From Bacteroidales bacterium (GTDB taxonomy: Bacteria; Bacteroidota; Bacteroidia; Bacteroidales; UBA932): a stretch of 64,000 bases of DNA. Below, in pieces: positions 18,248-27,409 of the stretch. Numbering within the stretch: position 1 is the first letter of the stretch; the number at the start of each line of letters is the position of its first letter. Below the pieces are notes generated by a model. It worked only from the letters and a program-made list of their open reading frames with translations. It was not told the origin of the DNA and made no database searches. Where the stretch lies: NCBI GenBank assembly GCA_017509755.1, contig JAFWOY010000044.1, positions 1 through 64,000 on the forward strand, given 5' to 3'. Both the position numbers and the translations under genes were made by a program.

Positions 18248-19723
18248 CTATTTTAATGATAATAATGATTTCCAACGTTCGTAGGCAGCCCTGTATTCCG
18301 GCTGCCGGGCCGGTTCGACCACGGCGAGGCGTTCCAACGTAGAGAATGCCTCCGTTGCGTTCCTGTAGATACCGGCACCCAGACCGGCTCCACGGGCGGC
18401 ACCGGCCGCGCCGTCCGTATCATAGAGTTCGATGACGGCACCGGAGGTTCCGGCTAGCGTATCGCGGAAAACCGGCGACAGGAACAGGTTGGCCAGGCCG
18501 GCATGGATGCGGTCGACCTTCATGCCCATCTGTTCCATGATCTCGATGCCGTAACAGAAAGAGAAGACAATGCCTTCCTGCGCGGCACGCAGCAAATGGG
18601 CCCTGGTATGATGGTTGAAATCCACGCCGTGGAAGCTGCAGCCGACTTCGCGGTTGCCAAGCATCCGCTCGGCCCCGTTTCCAAAGGGCAGTACCGTGAC
18701 ACCCTCACACCCGACCGGGGCTTGGGAAGCCAGGTCATTCATGGCGTCATAGCCCAGGTCCGCTGCTACATTGCGCCGCATCCAGGCATTCAGGATGCCG
18801 GTCCCGTTGATGCAGAGCAGTACGCCCAGACGGGGATTATCCGTGTGATGGTTCACATGGGCGAAGGTATTCACGCGGGAGAGCGGATCGTAGGCCACGG
18901 AACCGATGACGCCGTACACGACACCGGAAGTGCCGGCTGTGGAGGCGATTTCACCGGGATTCAGGACCCCAAGGCTCAAAGCATTGTTGGGCTGGTCACC
19001 CGCCCGGTAGGAAACCGGCGTACCTTCCTGCAAACCCAACTCTTCAGCCGCTTCCTTACACAGCAGGCCCTGCGTTCCGAAAGTCGGCCGGATATGCGGC
19101 AGGACAGCAGCATCGAAACCGAAATAGTCCAGCAGTTTTCCGGAAGGCTTATTCTCGACGAAGTCCCAGAAAATGCCTTCCGACAAGCCGCTTACCGTCG
19201 TGCAGGCTTCTCCCGTGAGGCGCATCGCCACATAGTCGCCGGGCAGCATGATTTTCCAGATGCGGTCGAACAGGTCCGGTTCATTCTCTTTCACCCACGC
19301 AAGTTTGGCAGCTGTGAAATTGCCGGGCGAATTGAGCAGATGCTGCAGGCACCAGTCTCCGCCGAGCCGTTCAAAAGCCTTTTCGCCATAGGGAACCGCG
19401 CGGGAGTCGCACCAGATGATGGAAGGGCGAAGAGCCTGCTTGTCCTTGTCCACGCACACGAGTCCATGCATCTGGTAGGAGATGCCGATGGCCTTTATGT
19501 CTTGTTTGTCTACGTACCCTGCCTGCAGCCGGACCTGTTGGGTGGCCTGCTTCAGATAGTCCATCCATTGGGACGGATCCTGTTCGGCCCAACCCGCCTG
19601 CAGGGAGCGGATAGGCGCTTCGGTTTTCGGCCAGAAGGCCGAAGCGACACATTTGCCACTCTCAGCTTCTACCAGAGAAGCCTTTACCGAGGAACTGCCG
19701 ATATCGTAACCGAGTAAGTACAT
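18248..19723 (-). CDS. xylB: Xylulokinase (FGGY family)
   Basis: A 491-residue sugar kinase with the N-terminal phosphate-binding loop [19 protein letters not shown] and a C-terminal FGGY-type half ([14 protein letters not shown] segment written here as [18 protein letters not shown]). It phosphorylates D-xylulose to D-xylulose 5-phosphate for the pentose phosphate pathway. The specificity assignment is helped by the adjacent xylA. Its first 13 codons overlap the 3' end of the GH2 gene by 40 bp, a sign of tight translational linkage. Confidence 0.95.
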   Translation of the reverse strand: MYLLGYDIGSSSVKASLVEAESGKCVASAFWPKTEAPIRSLQAGWAEQDPSQWMDYLKQATQQVRLQAGYVDKQDIKAIGISYQMHGLVCVDKDKQALRPSIIWCDSRAVPYGEKAFERLGGDWCLQHLLNSPGNFTAAKLAWVKENEPDLFDRIWKIMLPGDYVAMRLTGEACTTVSGLSEGIFWDFVENKPSGKLLDYFGFDAAVLPHIRPTFGTQGLLCKEAAEELGLQEGTPVSYRAGDQPNNALSLGVLNPGEIASTAGTSGVVYGVIGSVAYDPLSRVNTFAHVNHHTDNPRLGVLLCINGTGILNAWMRRNVAADLGYDAMNDLASQAPVGCEGVTVLPFGNGAERMLGNREVGCSFHGVDFNHHTRAHLLRAAQEGIVFSFCYGIEIMEQMGMKVDRIHAGLANLFLSPVFRDTLAGTSGAVIELYDTDGAAGAARGAGLGAGIYRNATEAFSTLERLAVVEPARQPEYRAAYERWKSLLSLK

Positions 19724-21930
19724 GATGCTGTCTTAAAAACTAATTGTATGTCACCTGGCTCGCCGGTGCTCTGGATGAGAGCCTGGGCCAGTCCGTTAAA
19801 GGTATCGAAGGTAAAGGAGCGGGCAGCCGGGTCATCCGGGCGCTCGCGTCCCCGGAAAGCGGGATCGCCATTCCCGACGCCCAGGATGCGGCCCGGGCCA
19901 TTGACAGTGCAAGTCACGGGAATGCAGGCTGTCGGCACGAAGTGTTTCAGGGCATCGTACACAGAGATTTCCACGACCGCCAGGTCCTGGCCGTCCGCGC
20001 AGATTCCGGTACGGTCGACATCGGCCCGTATGGCAGCAGGCGCGCCAGCGGTATAAACCGTCTCTTCGCAGATCTTTTTGCCATTCCGGTAGCCGACCGC
20101 TTTGACTCTGCCCGGTTTATAAACCGCCGTCCATTCCAAATGGCCGTTCCGAGGCATCTTCTTGCGGCCGAGGTTGCGGCCGTTGACCGAAAGGGAAACC
20201 TCGTCACAGTTGCTGTACACCCACACGGAGACCTCCTCTCCTTCGTGGCCTTCCAGGTTCCAGTGCGGCAAAATATGCAGCACCGGCTTATCGGTCCACC
20301 AGGACTGCAGGAAGAACGCTTCGTCCTTCGGAAATCCGCAATAGTCGAGAATGCCGAATTCCGAACCGGTAGCCGGATATTGCAGCGGGTTGGGTTCGCC
20401 CCGGTAATCGAAACCGGTCCAATAGAAGAGGCCGGCCAGCCAGGGACGCGCATCGTAGAATTGCCAGCCGCGCTCAATGCAGTTGTATAGGCTGTCCGGG
20501 CCTTGGGGACTCCGGTTGATGGCAGCCATCCGGCCATTTTCCACGTCATCGAAATAGACGCCGCGCGTACCGCAGCCCGAGGTTTCTTCGGTTCCGACAG
20601 CTACACGAGACGGGTAATCCGCCCGGTGTTTGTCCACCGGATTCTGCAAGATATAGTTATAGCCAGCCACGTCGGTTCCTTTGACAATCTCCGGGCCGCT
20701 GCTGGTTGCTACAACCACCGGACGCGTCGGATCGACGCTATGGCAGAATTCCGTCATGGTGCGGGCGATCCGTTCCCCTTTCTCGTTCCATTCAATCCCC
20801 CACTCTTCGTTGCCGATTCCCCACAGAATGATGCAGGGATGGTGCTTGTCCCGCTCGATCATTTTGCGGAGCGGTTCCAGCTGGGCTTCGTTCGTACCCA
20901 TCAGGCGCGTCTCCTCGAGCACATACATTCCCAGGCTGTCGCAGATATCGAGCAGTGCAGGTGATACGGGATTGTGCGATGTACGGATGGCATTAAAGCC
21001 GTATTTCTTGAGTTGTTTGATGCGCCAGACCCACAGAGCGTCGGGGATGGCGGCACCCACGCCGGCCGCGTCCTGATGGATATTGGCGCCATGCAGGCGG
21101 ATCACCTTTCCATCGACCAGGATGCCGCGGTCGGGATCGATCTCGATCTTTGGAAGCGGAAGCGCCGGTTTGGAAGGGGTCTCGCCCACTGTCAGCCAAA
21201 CATGCCGGTAGATGCCGGCCCCTTCATAGAACCAGCCTTCTTCGAATGTCGCATCGACACGGACCGTGACGATGTTGTCGCCGCCATAGTTCAGGTATTC
21301 GGCAATATTGTAAGTAGCGGTCGTATAACCGCTCTGCTCGCCGCCCAGCCAGAAGCCGTTGACCCAGATATCTGAATCGCGGAAGATGCCGTCAAAGCGG
21401 AGCGAGACGGGTTTGCCCAGTGCATCGGCCGGAATCTGGAAATGTTTGCGGTACCAGCCCACGCTGGTTTCGGGCCATTCCCATCCCACAGTCTTGTAGC
21501 CATGGCTATGGGAAGCTTCGGGCGCGAAAGGAAGATCCACCACCCAATCGTGCGGCAACTGCACAGGCTTCCAGGCACTGTCGTCGAAATCCACGGCATA
21601 CGGTCCGGTATTGTGGATGGAAGCCGCTTTCGTATAGTAATTGAAGTATTCTGTACCTCGGCCAAAATCTTTTTCCGGCGACGAGGCATTGCCGAAGGCG
21701 AAACGCCACCCGTCGTCAAACAACGTTTCCTGCGCCGCTACCGGCTGCAACACGCAAACTAATAAAAGGGCCAGGAGAAGATGCTTCCCTTGAAAGACTA
21801 CGGACCCTTCGGGTCCTATCCCTCCCAAAACCGGCAAGCCGGTTTCGGGCCCCTCCCACTCACGGCTGCGTGGGCGCAGACGGTCTTTCAAGGGAAGCAT
21901 CTTCTCCTTCTTTAAATATATGTTCATCAT
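19684..21930 (-). CDS. GH2 glycosidase (beta-galactosidase-like), interrupted signal peptide, shortened
   Basis: A 748-residue GH2 enzyme. The jelly-roll sugar-binding domain covers about 68-250, the TIM barrel about 262-560, then Ig-like/DUF4982-type domains. Acid/base E375 lies in GIGNEEWG and the nucleophile in the TEE pair at 448-449 (VGTEETSG). Two oddities are clear. First, codons 11-48 are encoded by a structured repeat; removing it restores a normal signal peptide, MMNIYLKKEK joined to HLLLALLLVCVLQPVAAQ. Second, the chain passes from YRHVWLTVG directly to PKIEIDPDRGILVDG, so the usual Ig-like domain 2 of about 100 residues is missing. In xyloglucan loci GH2 removes terminal galactose; export and activity of this copy are uncertain. 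It overlaps GH31 by ATGA. Confidence 0.85.
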   Translation of the reverse strand: MMNIYLKKEKMLPLKDRLRPRSREWEGPETGLPVLGGIGPEGSVVFQGKHLLLALLLVCVLQPVAAQETLFDDGWRFAFGNASSPEKDFGRGTEYFNYYTKAASIHNTGPYAVDFDDSAWKPVQLPHDWVVDLPFAPEASHSHGYKTVGWEWPETSVGWYRKHFQIPADALGKPVSLRFDGIFRDSDIWVNGFWLGGEQSGYTTATYNIAEYLNYGGDNIVTVRVDATFEEGWFYEGAGIYRHVWLTVGETPSKPALPLPKIEIDPDRGILVDGKVIRLHGANIHQDAAGVGAAIPDALWVWRIKQLKKYGFNAIRTSHNPVSPALLDICDSLGMYVLEETRLMGTNEAQLEPLRKMIERDKHHPCIILWGIGNEEWGIEWNEKGERIARTMTEFCHSVDPTRPVVVATSSGPEIVKGTDVAGYNYILQNPVDKHRADYPSRVAVGTEETSGCGTRGVYFDDVENGRMAAINRSPQGPDSLYNCIERGWQFYDARPWLAGLFYWTGFDYRGEPNPLQYPATGSEFGILDYCGFPKDEAFFLQSWWTDKPVLHILPHWNLEGHEGEEVSVWVYSNCDEVSLSVNGRNLGRKKMPRNGHLEWTAVYKPGRVKAVGYRNGKKICEETVYTAGAPAAIRADVDRTGICADGQDLAVVEISVYDALKHFVPTACIPVTCTVNGPGRILGVGNGDPAFRGRERPDDPAARSFTFDTFNGLAQALIQSTGEPGDIQLVFKTASCTYSVTISAVPR
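21773..21908 (-). repeat. Structured repeat element with perfect inverted arms, copy 2
   Basis: Arms of 26 nt (21773-21798 and 21883-21908) are perfect inverted repeats around an 84-nt core. Read on the minus strand the core contains a CTGCG-CCCA-CGCAG hairpin, GTGGGAGGGGCCC, a second hairpin ACCGG-CTTG-CCGGT, GGGAGGGATAG and a third hairpin GGACCC-GAA-GGGTCC. Copy 1 (11671-11799) has the same order with different stem sequences. The host gene around the insertion point contains AGGAGAAG-cat-CTTCTCCT, a small palindrome, so the element sits at the centre of a natural hairpin. It is in frame with GH2 and contains no stop codon in that frame. Confidence 0.8.
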
Positions 21931-24716
21931 AACGTTACGTTTACAGTTTCACCTTGATAGGTGCAGGGCGTTCCTGCCGCGTCGGGATCATAGGCGTGCG
22001 GATGCGCCGGATCGACTACGACAATATGGAAAGACCGCGTGGCCAGCATGCCCGGGAAACTGCCTGTACGTTCGCCGATCGTCAATGTCCGGGTACCATC
22101 GTCCCAATGCATAGGGATGGTGGCATACGCGCCCTTCTCATAGCCATAGGTCAGGCCGTCATCCTCATAAAGTGTGAAATCCGCATCGGCACCTGCATAT
22201 ACATACAGACGGATGGGATCGGCCGGCAGCGCATCCGTCCATTCCATATCCGGTCCGAAGGGGATGATGGAACCGGCACGGACATAGAGCGGAATCCGGG
22301 CTCTGGGCGCTTTCACCTCCAGGCGCTGTTCGCCCGCAATAGACTGACCTGTATAGAAATCATACCACACGCCGGCCGGGAACCAGACACTGCGGCTGCG
22401 GGCCTGGTATTCGCTCACCGGGCAAGGCATCAGCGCCGGGCCGAAGAGCCACTGGTCGGAAAGGTCACGGACATTGGGGTCATTCGGGAAATCCATCGGA
22501 AGACCGCGCATCATCGTATAGTCGTGGAGATAGACCTCGCCCGTAAGGGAATAAATATACGGCATCAGCCGGTAACGCAACCGCATATACCACAGGATGC
22601 TCTGATAGGTCGGAGAGCCTTCCGGGGCAATGTTCCAGAGTTCGCGGGGCGGCCATTGTCCGTGCGCGCGGAACAACGGGACAAAGGTGCCGAACTGGTG
22701 CCAACGGGTCTGGAGCTCCTGCCATTCATCCTGGTTGGCAGGATTGTGGAACTTGTTCATGACGGAGAAGCCTCCGATGTCCATGCCCCAGAACGGAATG
22801 CCGCTCATCGAATAATTCAAGCCGGCGGCCATCTGCATCCGCATATCGGTCCAGGAAGTGCCGATATCGCCGCTCCATGTGGCCGTACTGTAACGCTGCA
22901 GGCCGGCAAAACCACTGCGTGTGAGCAAGAAAACGCGCCGGTCCGGTTCCAGGCCGCGCTGCCCGTTGTAGATAGCATCTGCGTTGACAAGCGAATAGGC
23001 ATTCAGATATTCAGCCGAAGGGCCCAGCGCCGTCGGTGTGATGAGCCACCTGAAATAGTCCATGGGAAGGCAGTCCCGCAGGTTCGGCTCGCTGGCGTCC
23101 ATCCACCAGGCGTCGATCTTGCGGCCATACTTCGTGTAGAGATTCTTGTCGATCTGCTCCCAGAACATCTTGCGGCCGCCTTCGGCGTATGCGTCATAGA
23201 AAGTCTGTTTGTGTCCGAGCCAATCCACCAGGCCGGTGTCCTCTGCATGGGTGTAGGCATAACCCGCCGCTTTGAGTTCCTTGTAGTTGTCGGTATTGGT
23301 GTAGAACTTGGGCCAGACACTGATCATCAGGCGGCCATGCATGGCGTGGACATCGTCCATCATCTTTTCCGGATCGGGATAGCGCGTCTCATCGAAGACG
23401 TGGCTCCCCCACTGGTCGTCTTTCCAATACTGCCAGTCCTGGACAATGTTGTCGACCGGAATGTGGCGCCTCCGGAATTCAGCAAGGGTGTTGACTACTT
23501 CGTCCTGCGTGGAATACCGCTCCCGGCTCTGCCAGAAACCCAGCACCCATTTGGGCATGACCGGCGCCTTGCCGGTCAGGGTGCGGTAGCCGCGGATTAC
23601 ATCGTCATACGTTTTGCCGGCCATGAAATAGAAGTCGGCCTGCGGTTCGAATTCCGACCAGAAACTGAGAAGGGACTGCTCCTCGGGAGGCAACAGCGGC
23701 GCCACACGAAGACCAAAGTACGACACGTCGCCGTCCGGTTCCCATTCAACACGGATCGGCGTCCGGACCCCTTTTTCCAGATGGGCGGTAAACTTGTAAC
23801 TATTTGGGTTCCAGGCCGGACGCCAGCGGCGTGACATCATTTCTTCCTCGCCGATCGTCGTCTGCTGGAAGCCGGCATAGTACTGGATGAAATCGTAATC
23901 AGCCGTCTCAGGGGCCTCAATCCAGCCTTCATAAATCACTTTGGCTCCGTTGAGCGGAATGGCGGGCAGGTTCCGGATCACAAACTCATTCTCATAATAG
24001 AGCGAATCTTCCCGCTGGACCAGAGGTTGTCCGCTGGCGGGAATGTATGTGCCCGTCAAAGCACCTTCCACGCCTTCCTTGTCATAGAGTTTGAAGGATT
24101 CTCCCAACTGCTGGTAGGGAGCGGGATTGCCCCAGCGGCTGAGCGAATAGGCATCGAAAAGCAGACCGTAGCCGCGCGTCGAAACGAGCATCGGCACACT
24201 TACCTTGGTATTGTATTGGAACAGTTCTTCATTGCGGTCTTTGTGATCAAATTCGCCTGTTTGCTGCTGGCCCAGACCGTAGATCGATTCCGAAGGATCG
24301 GACTCGAACGTCGTACGGACCGACCACGCTTTCTTGCCCTCCACTTCAATCGGCTCAAATCCGAATCGTCCATCCTTGAGCAGGCTGGCGCCATCCGTGC
24401 TGTAGAAACTGATGGTTCCGGAAGTCTTGGAAACCGCAACGCGGAGCGCGCTGGTGGCAAGACACACCGTGCTGCCTTCCTCCACAGTCACATCAAAATC
24501 AGTCCGGGCTTGCTGCGGCACGACCGCGAGAGATTTCCTGTCGGAGAACTTACCCGAAGGAACAGATGATACCCGGATGATATCAGGTGCGATGACTTCC
24601 AGGCGGACGACTGCGTTGTCGCAAGGGATAGTGACCTGGTTGCCGGAACGGCGAAAATCGCGTCCACAAGAGACCAACGTCAGCGCAGCCAGCAGGATCG
24701 TGATAGTTTTTCTCAT
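21927..24716 (-). CDS. GH31 alpha-xylosidase with PA14 insertion, lipoprotein
   Basis: A 929-residue GH31 enzyme with lipobox LVSC (Cys17). A PA14-like beta-barrel is inserted into the N-terminal beta-sandwich at about 222-345. The TIM barrel follows, with nucleophile D540 in AWWMDASEP and acid/base D617 in TWSGDIG. The PA14-in-GH31 architecture is that of xyloglucan alpha-xylosidases such as Cellvibrio Xyl31A and the Bacteroides ovatus enzyme, which remove non-reducing-end xylose from xyloglucan oligosaccharides. The xylose transporter, XylA and XylB in the same operon support this. The end overlaps the GH2 start by ATGA. Confidence 0.92.
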   Translation of the reverse strand: MRKTITILLAALTLVSCGRDFRRSGNQVTIPCDNAVVRLEVIAPDIIRVSSVPSGKFSDRKSLAVVPQQARTDFDVTVEEGSTVCLATSALRVAVSKTSGTISFYSTDGASLLKDGRFGFEPIEVEGKKAWSVRTTFESDPSESIYGLGQQQTGEFDHKDRNEELFQYNTKVSVPMLVSTRGYGLLFDAYSLSRWGNPAPYQQLGESFKLYDKEGVEGALTGTYIPASGQPLVQREDSLYYENEFVIRNLPAIPLNGAKVIYEGWIEAPETADYDFIQYYAGFQQTTIGEEEMMSRRWRPAWNPNSYKFTAHLEKGVRTPIRVEWEPDGDVSYFGLRVAPLLPPEEQSLLSFWSEFEPQADFYFMAGKTYDDVIRGYRTLTGKAPVMPKWVLGFWQSRERYSTQDEVVNTLAEFRRRHIPVDNIVQDWQYWKDDQWGSHVFDETRYPDPEKMMDDVHAMHGRLMISVWPKFYTNTDNYKELKAAGYAYTHAEDTGLVDWLGHKQTFYDAYAEGGRKMFWEQIDKNLYTKYGRKIDAWWMDASEPNLRDCLPMDYFRWLITPTALGPSAEYLNAYSLVNADAIYNGQRGLEPDRRVFLLTRSGFAGLQRYSTATWSGDIGTSWTDMRMQMAAGLNYSMSGIPFWGMDIGGFSVMNKFHNPANQDEWQELQTRWHQFGTFVPLFRAHGQWPPRELWNIAPEGSPTYQSILWYMRLRYRLMPYIYSLTGEVYLHDYTMMRGLPMDFPNDPNVRDLSDQWLFGPALMPCPVSEYQARSRSVWFPAGVWYDFYTGQSIAGEQRLEVKAPRARIPLYVRAGSIIPFGPDMEWTDALPADPIRLYVYAGADADFTLYEDDGLTYGYEKGAYATIPMHWDDGTRTLTIGERTGSFPGMLATRSFHIVVVDPAHPHAYDPDAAGTPCTYQGETVNVTL

Positions 24717-24788
24717 AATAGTCAGTACGTTTCGGTATTATCAAAAGGAACGAAGAAAACAGAATGCCTCCACGGAACCGCCAGGAAA

Positions 24789-26249
24789 CTACAGAGGCCA
24801 GTCATCACTGCGGAAAGGAGGAACAGGGATGCCGAAGGAGGTTTGCAGGTTGGCATCCATGAAATTACGGTAGCTGTAACGGACGGCCACCGGCTTGGGC
24901 ACGTCGGCGCATTTGACATAGACGGTCTGTCCGTCCCAGTCCACCTCAGCCTCGGCCAACTGGAAAACACGGTCCTCACCAGCCAACTCGAAGCCGATGA
25001 TGTTTCGGGCCGAAATCGACTGCAGGTTGGACCATACGTTATGGAAGAGGATCTTCACGCGGCCGTCCTCGAGATACTCGATGGACCGCGGCGTGGGGTA
25101 ATCAACCGTCATGCCGACATTCTGTCCATACACCGTGGAAAGTGCCCGCAGCACCATCATGTCCGCCACTTCCTGTTTGCGGGAAGGGTGGATGGTAAAC
25201 CTTTCACCCAGGGTTTCCAGGCACACGGCGTAGGAATCGGGGGTAATGGCAGCGGCGTTCATCTGCGTTTCCACAAACTTGGGACGCCAGCGGCCGTCGG
25301 CATTGCCGTGGTCATACGGGGCCAGCAATGCGAAGATGAAAGGAAGGTCTCCCCTTTTCCAGGCATCCCGCCACTGCAGGACCATCGCACGCTGGAGTTT
25401 GTCGTAACAAGCCTGCCCGATATTCGAGCACCCTTGATACCACAGGAACCCCTTGGCGGCATAGCCTGCAATCGGTGCCATCCGGCCATTCCAGCAAGTT
25501 GCGACACCGTTGGGATATAGACCGGCCGTTTCATGGAGGGCCTTGATTTCCTCAATTTCCGAAGGCGCCAGGCCAGCGGACTCCACCGCCTCCATTGTCA
25601 TCCAGGGCTCGATGCGGCTGCCGCCCCAGGCATTCACTATGATGCCCACCGGTACGCCCAGGCTGCAAGTAAGCCGCTTGGCGAAGAGATAGGCCACGGC
25701 GGAAGTTTCGGCGCAGACACCCGGAACGGACAGTTCCCAGCCAGGCGCATTCCCGCGCAAGGTCACATCCTGCTGCACGACGTGCGTCGTGTCGGTCTTG
25801 ATATCGAAGACGCGGACCCGGTCGGCATAAGCGGCTGCCTCAAGCAGGTTGTCGCGGCAACCTGCGACTGCCTGAAAGCCGAAACCACGGATCGGCATCT
25901 CCATGTTCGACTGACCGCTGCAGACCCATACCTCTCCGAGCATCAGATCGGTAACCGTCAATGATTCTTTCCCGGACTTGACCGTGAGGGTGTAAGGGCC
26001 CCCGGCCGGACCAGTCGGGATTTCCACGCGCCAGCTGCCGTCAGCCGACACCTGCGCCTTGCTACTTGTATTGTTCCAGGATGACGTAACAGTCACGGTC
26101 TTGCCGGGCTCTCCCCACCCCCAGACCGGGGCGGTTGTTTCGCGCTGGAGTACGGCATGGTCGGAAAAAACACGGGCCAGCCGCAAAGGCTGTGCGGAAA
26201 GAGCCAGCACCACCGTCAGCAATAAGCTGGTCAAAAACCATTTCTTCAT
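24789..26249 (-). CDS. Sialate-O-acetylesterase-family carbohydrate acetylesterase
   Basis: A 486-residue SGNH-type esterase with a signal peptide (MKKWFLTSLLLTVVLALSAQ). An Ig-like sandwich (about 20-105) precedes the catalytic domain, where VCSGQSNMEMP holds the nucleophile Ser and the TIHPSRKQEVAD segment supplies the likely catalytic His. The family removes O-acetyl groups from sugars; members in plant-fibre loci deacetylate mannan or other hemicelluloses so glycosidases can proceed. The name 'sialate' is only a family label here: no sialic acid genes are nearby. The start overlaps the GH130 stop by ATGA. Confidence 0.88.
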   Translation of the reverse strand: MKKWFLTSLLLTVVLALSAQPLRLARVFSDHAVLQRETTAPVWGWGEPGKTVTVTSSWNNTSSKAQVSADGSWRVEIPTGPAGGPYTLTVKSGKESLTVTDLMLGEVWVCSGQSNMEMPIRGFGFQAVAGCRDNLLEAAAYADRVRVFDIKTDTTHVVQQDVTLRGNAPGWELSVPGVCAETSAVAYLFAKRLTCSLGVPVGIIVNAWGGSRIEPWMTMEAVESAGLAPSEIEEIKALHETAGLYPNGVATCWNGRMAPIAGYAAKGFLWYQGCSNIGQACYDKLQRAMVLQWRDAWKRGDLPFIFALLAPYDHGNADGRWRPKFVETQMNAAAITPDSYAVCLETLGERFTIHPSRKQEVADMMVLRALSTVYGQNVGMTVDYPTPRSIEYLEDGRVKILFHNVWSNLQSISARNIIGFELAGEDRVFQLAEAEVDWDGQTVYVKCADVPKPVAVRYSYRNFMDANLQTSFGIPVPPFRSDDWPL

Positions 26250-27409
26250 AGCAAATCCAGGTTATGGTCAATCAATCGATTCAACGTTTCAACGGAAAGG
26301 CCGGTCCGCAGGCCGTCGGGCGCCGTATGCAAGCAATAGTCCACCAGCCGGTCGACGGTCGACGTGGCCACATGCAGCCGCGTGTCGGAAGAAGCATAGT
26401 AGATGAACACCTTTCCGTCGGGATCGCAGATCCATCCGTTGGAGAAGAGAACGTTCATCACGTCGCCCACATATTCCCCGCCTTCCGGGGCCATGAAGAA
26501 GCCGGCCGGTTCGGCGATGACACGCGTGGGATCGTCCAGCGCGGTCATATACATATAAAGCACATAGCGCAGTCCGGACGCGCAGCCGCGCACCCCGTGC
26601 GCCAGATGCAACCAGCCTTGCGGGGTCTTGATGGGATGCGGTCCTTCTCCGTTCTTGACTTCCTTGATGGTATGGTAGTGGCGCAGGTTGATGATTCTTT
26701 CATCCGTTACCACGGCATGTTCCATACTGTCAACCATGGCCCAGCCGATGCCGCCGCCGCTGCCGGCGTCGATAAAGCCGTCCTGCGGGCGCGTGTACAA
26801 GGCATATTTCCCATCCACGAATTCAGGATGCAACACCACATTGCGCTGCTGGCTCTTCGAAACCAGATCGGGCAGTCGCTCCCAACGTACCAGGTCGTGA
26901 GTGCGGGCGATGCCTGCCGCAGCCGTAGCGGCCGAAAGGTCTCCTTCGGGCGCAGCAGGGTCCTTGCGCTCCACGCAGAAGATGCCATAGATCCAGCCAT
27001 CCTCATGCACCGTCAGGCGCATATCGTAGATGTTGGTAGCCGGTTCACCATATTCCGGCATCGTCACGGGACGCTGCCAGAAACGGAAATTGTCCACGCC
27101 GTCGGGGCTCTCGGCTACGGCAAAGAAGGATTTGCGGTCAGCCCCTTCTACCCGGGCGACCACGACGTATTTTCCCTGCCACTTGAGAGCGCCGGCATTG
27201 AATGCCGCATGGATCCCGAACCGCTCCAGCAGGAAAGGGTTGGTATTCCGATGGAAGTCATAGCGCCATTCCAGCGGCGCATGGTCGGCCGTAAGCACGG
27301 GATTCGCATAGCGTTCATAGACGCCATTCCCCTCCAGTGCGACATTGGGCCGTTCAAGCAAGGCGCGGTGGCTTTCGCGCAACCAGGCCAGTCTTTCTTC
27401 GTAGGTCAT
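26246..27409 (-). CDS. GH130 4-O-beta-D-mannosyl-D-glucose phosphorylase
   Basis: A 387-residue cytosolic five-bladed propeller, the length of GH130 subfamily 1 enzymes. YERYANPVLTADHAPLEWRY, RNTNPFLLERFGI, the catalytic Asp in NIYDMRLTVHEDGWIYG, and GEGPHPIKTPQGWLHLAHG match mannosylglucose phosphorylases. The reaction is mannosyl-beta-1,4-glucose plus phosphate to mannose 1-phosphate and glucose. It completes the route mannobiose, epimerase (11799-12980), mannosylglucose, GH130. Its ATG overlaps the stop of the upstream mannanase and its stop overlaps the start of the esterase, so all three are translationally coupled. Confidence 0.93.
   Translation of the reverse strand: MTYEERLAWLRESHRALLERPNVALEGNGVYERYANPVLTADHAPLEWRYDFHRNTNPFLLERFGIHAAFNAGALKWQGKYVVVARVEGADRKSFFAVAESPDGVDNFRFWQRPVTMPEYGEPATNIYDMRLTVHEDGWIYGIFCVERKDPAAPEGDLSAATAAAGIARTHDLVRWERLPDLVSKSQQRNVVLHPEFVDGKYALYTRPQDGFIDAGSGGGIGWAMVDSMEHAVVTDERIINLRHYHTIKEVKNGEGPHPIKTPQGWLHLAHGVRGCASGLRYVLYMYMTALDDPTRVIAEPAGFFMAPEGGEYVGDVMNVLFSNGWICDPDGKVFIYYASSDTRLHVATSTVDRLVDYCLHTAPDGLRTGLSVETLNRLIDHNLDLL

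Noticed and set aside
24789..26249. Sialic acid catabolism gene
   Set aside because: The family name suggests it, but no sialidase, NanA/NanE or related gene is nearby; context points to hemicellulose deacetylation.
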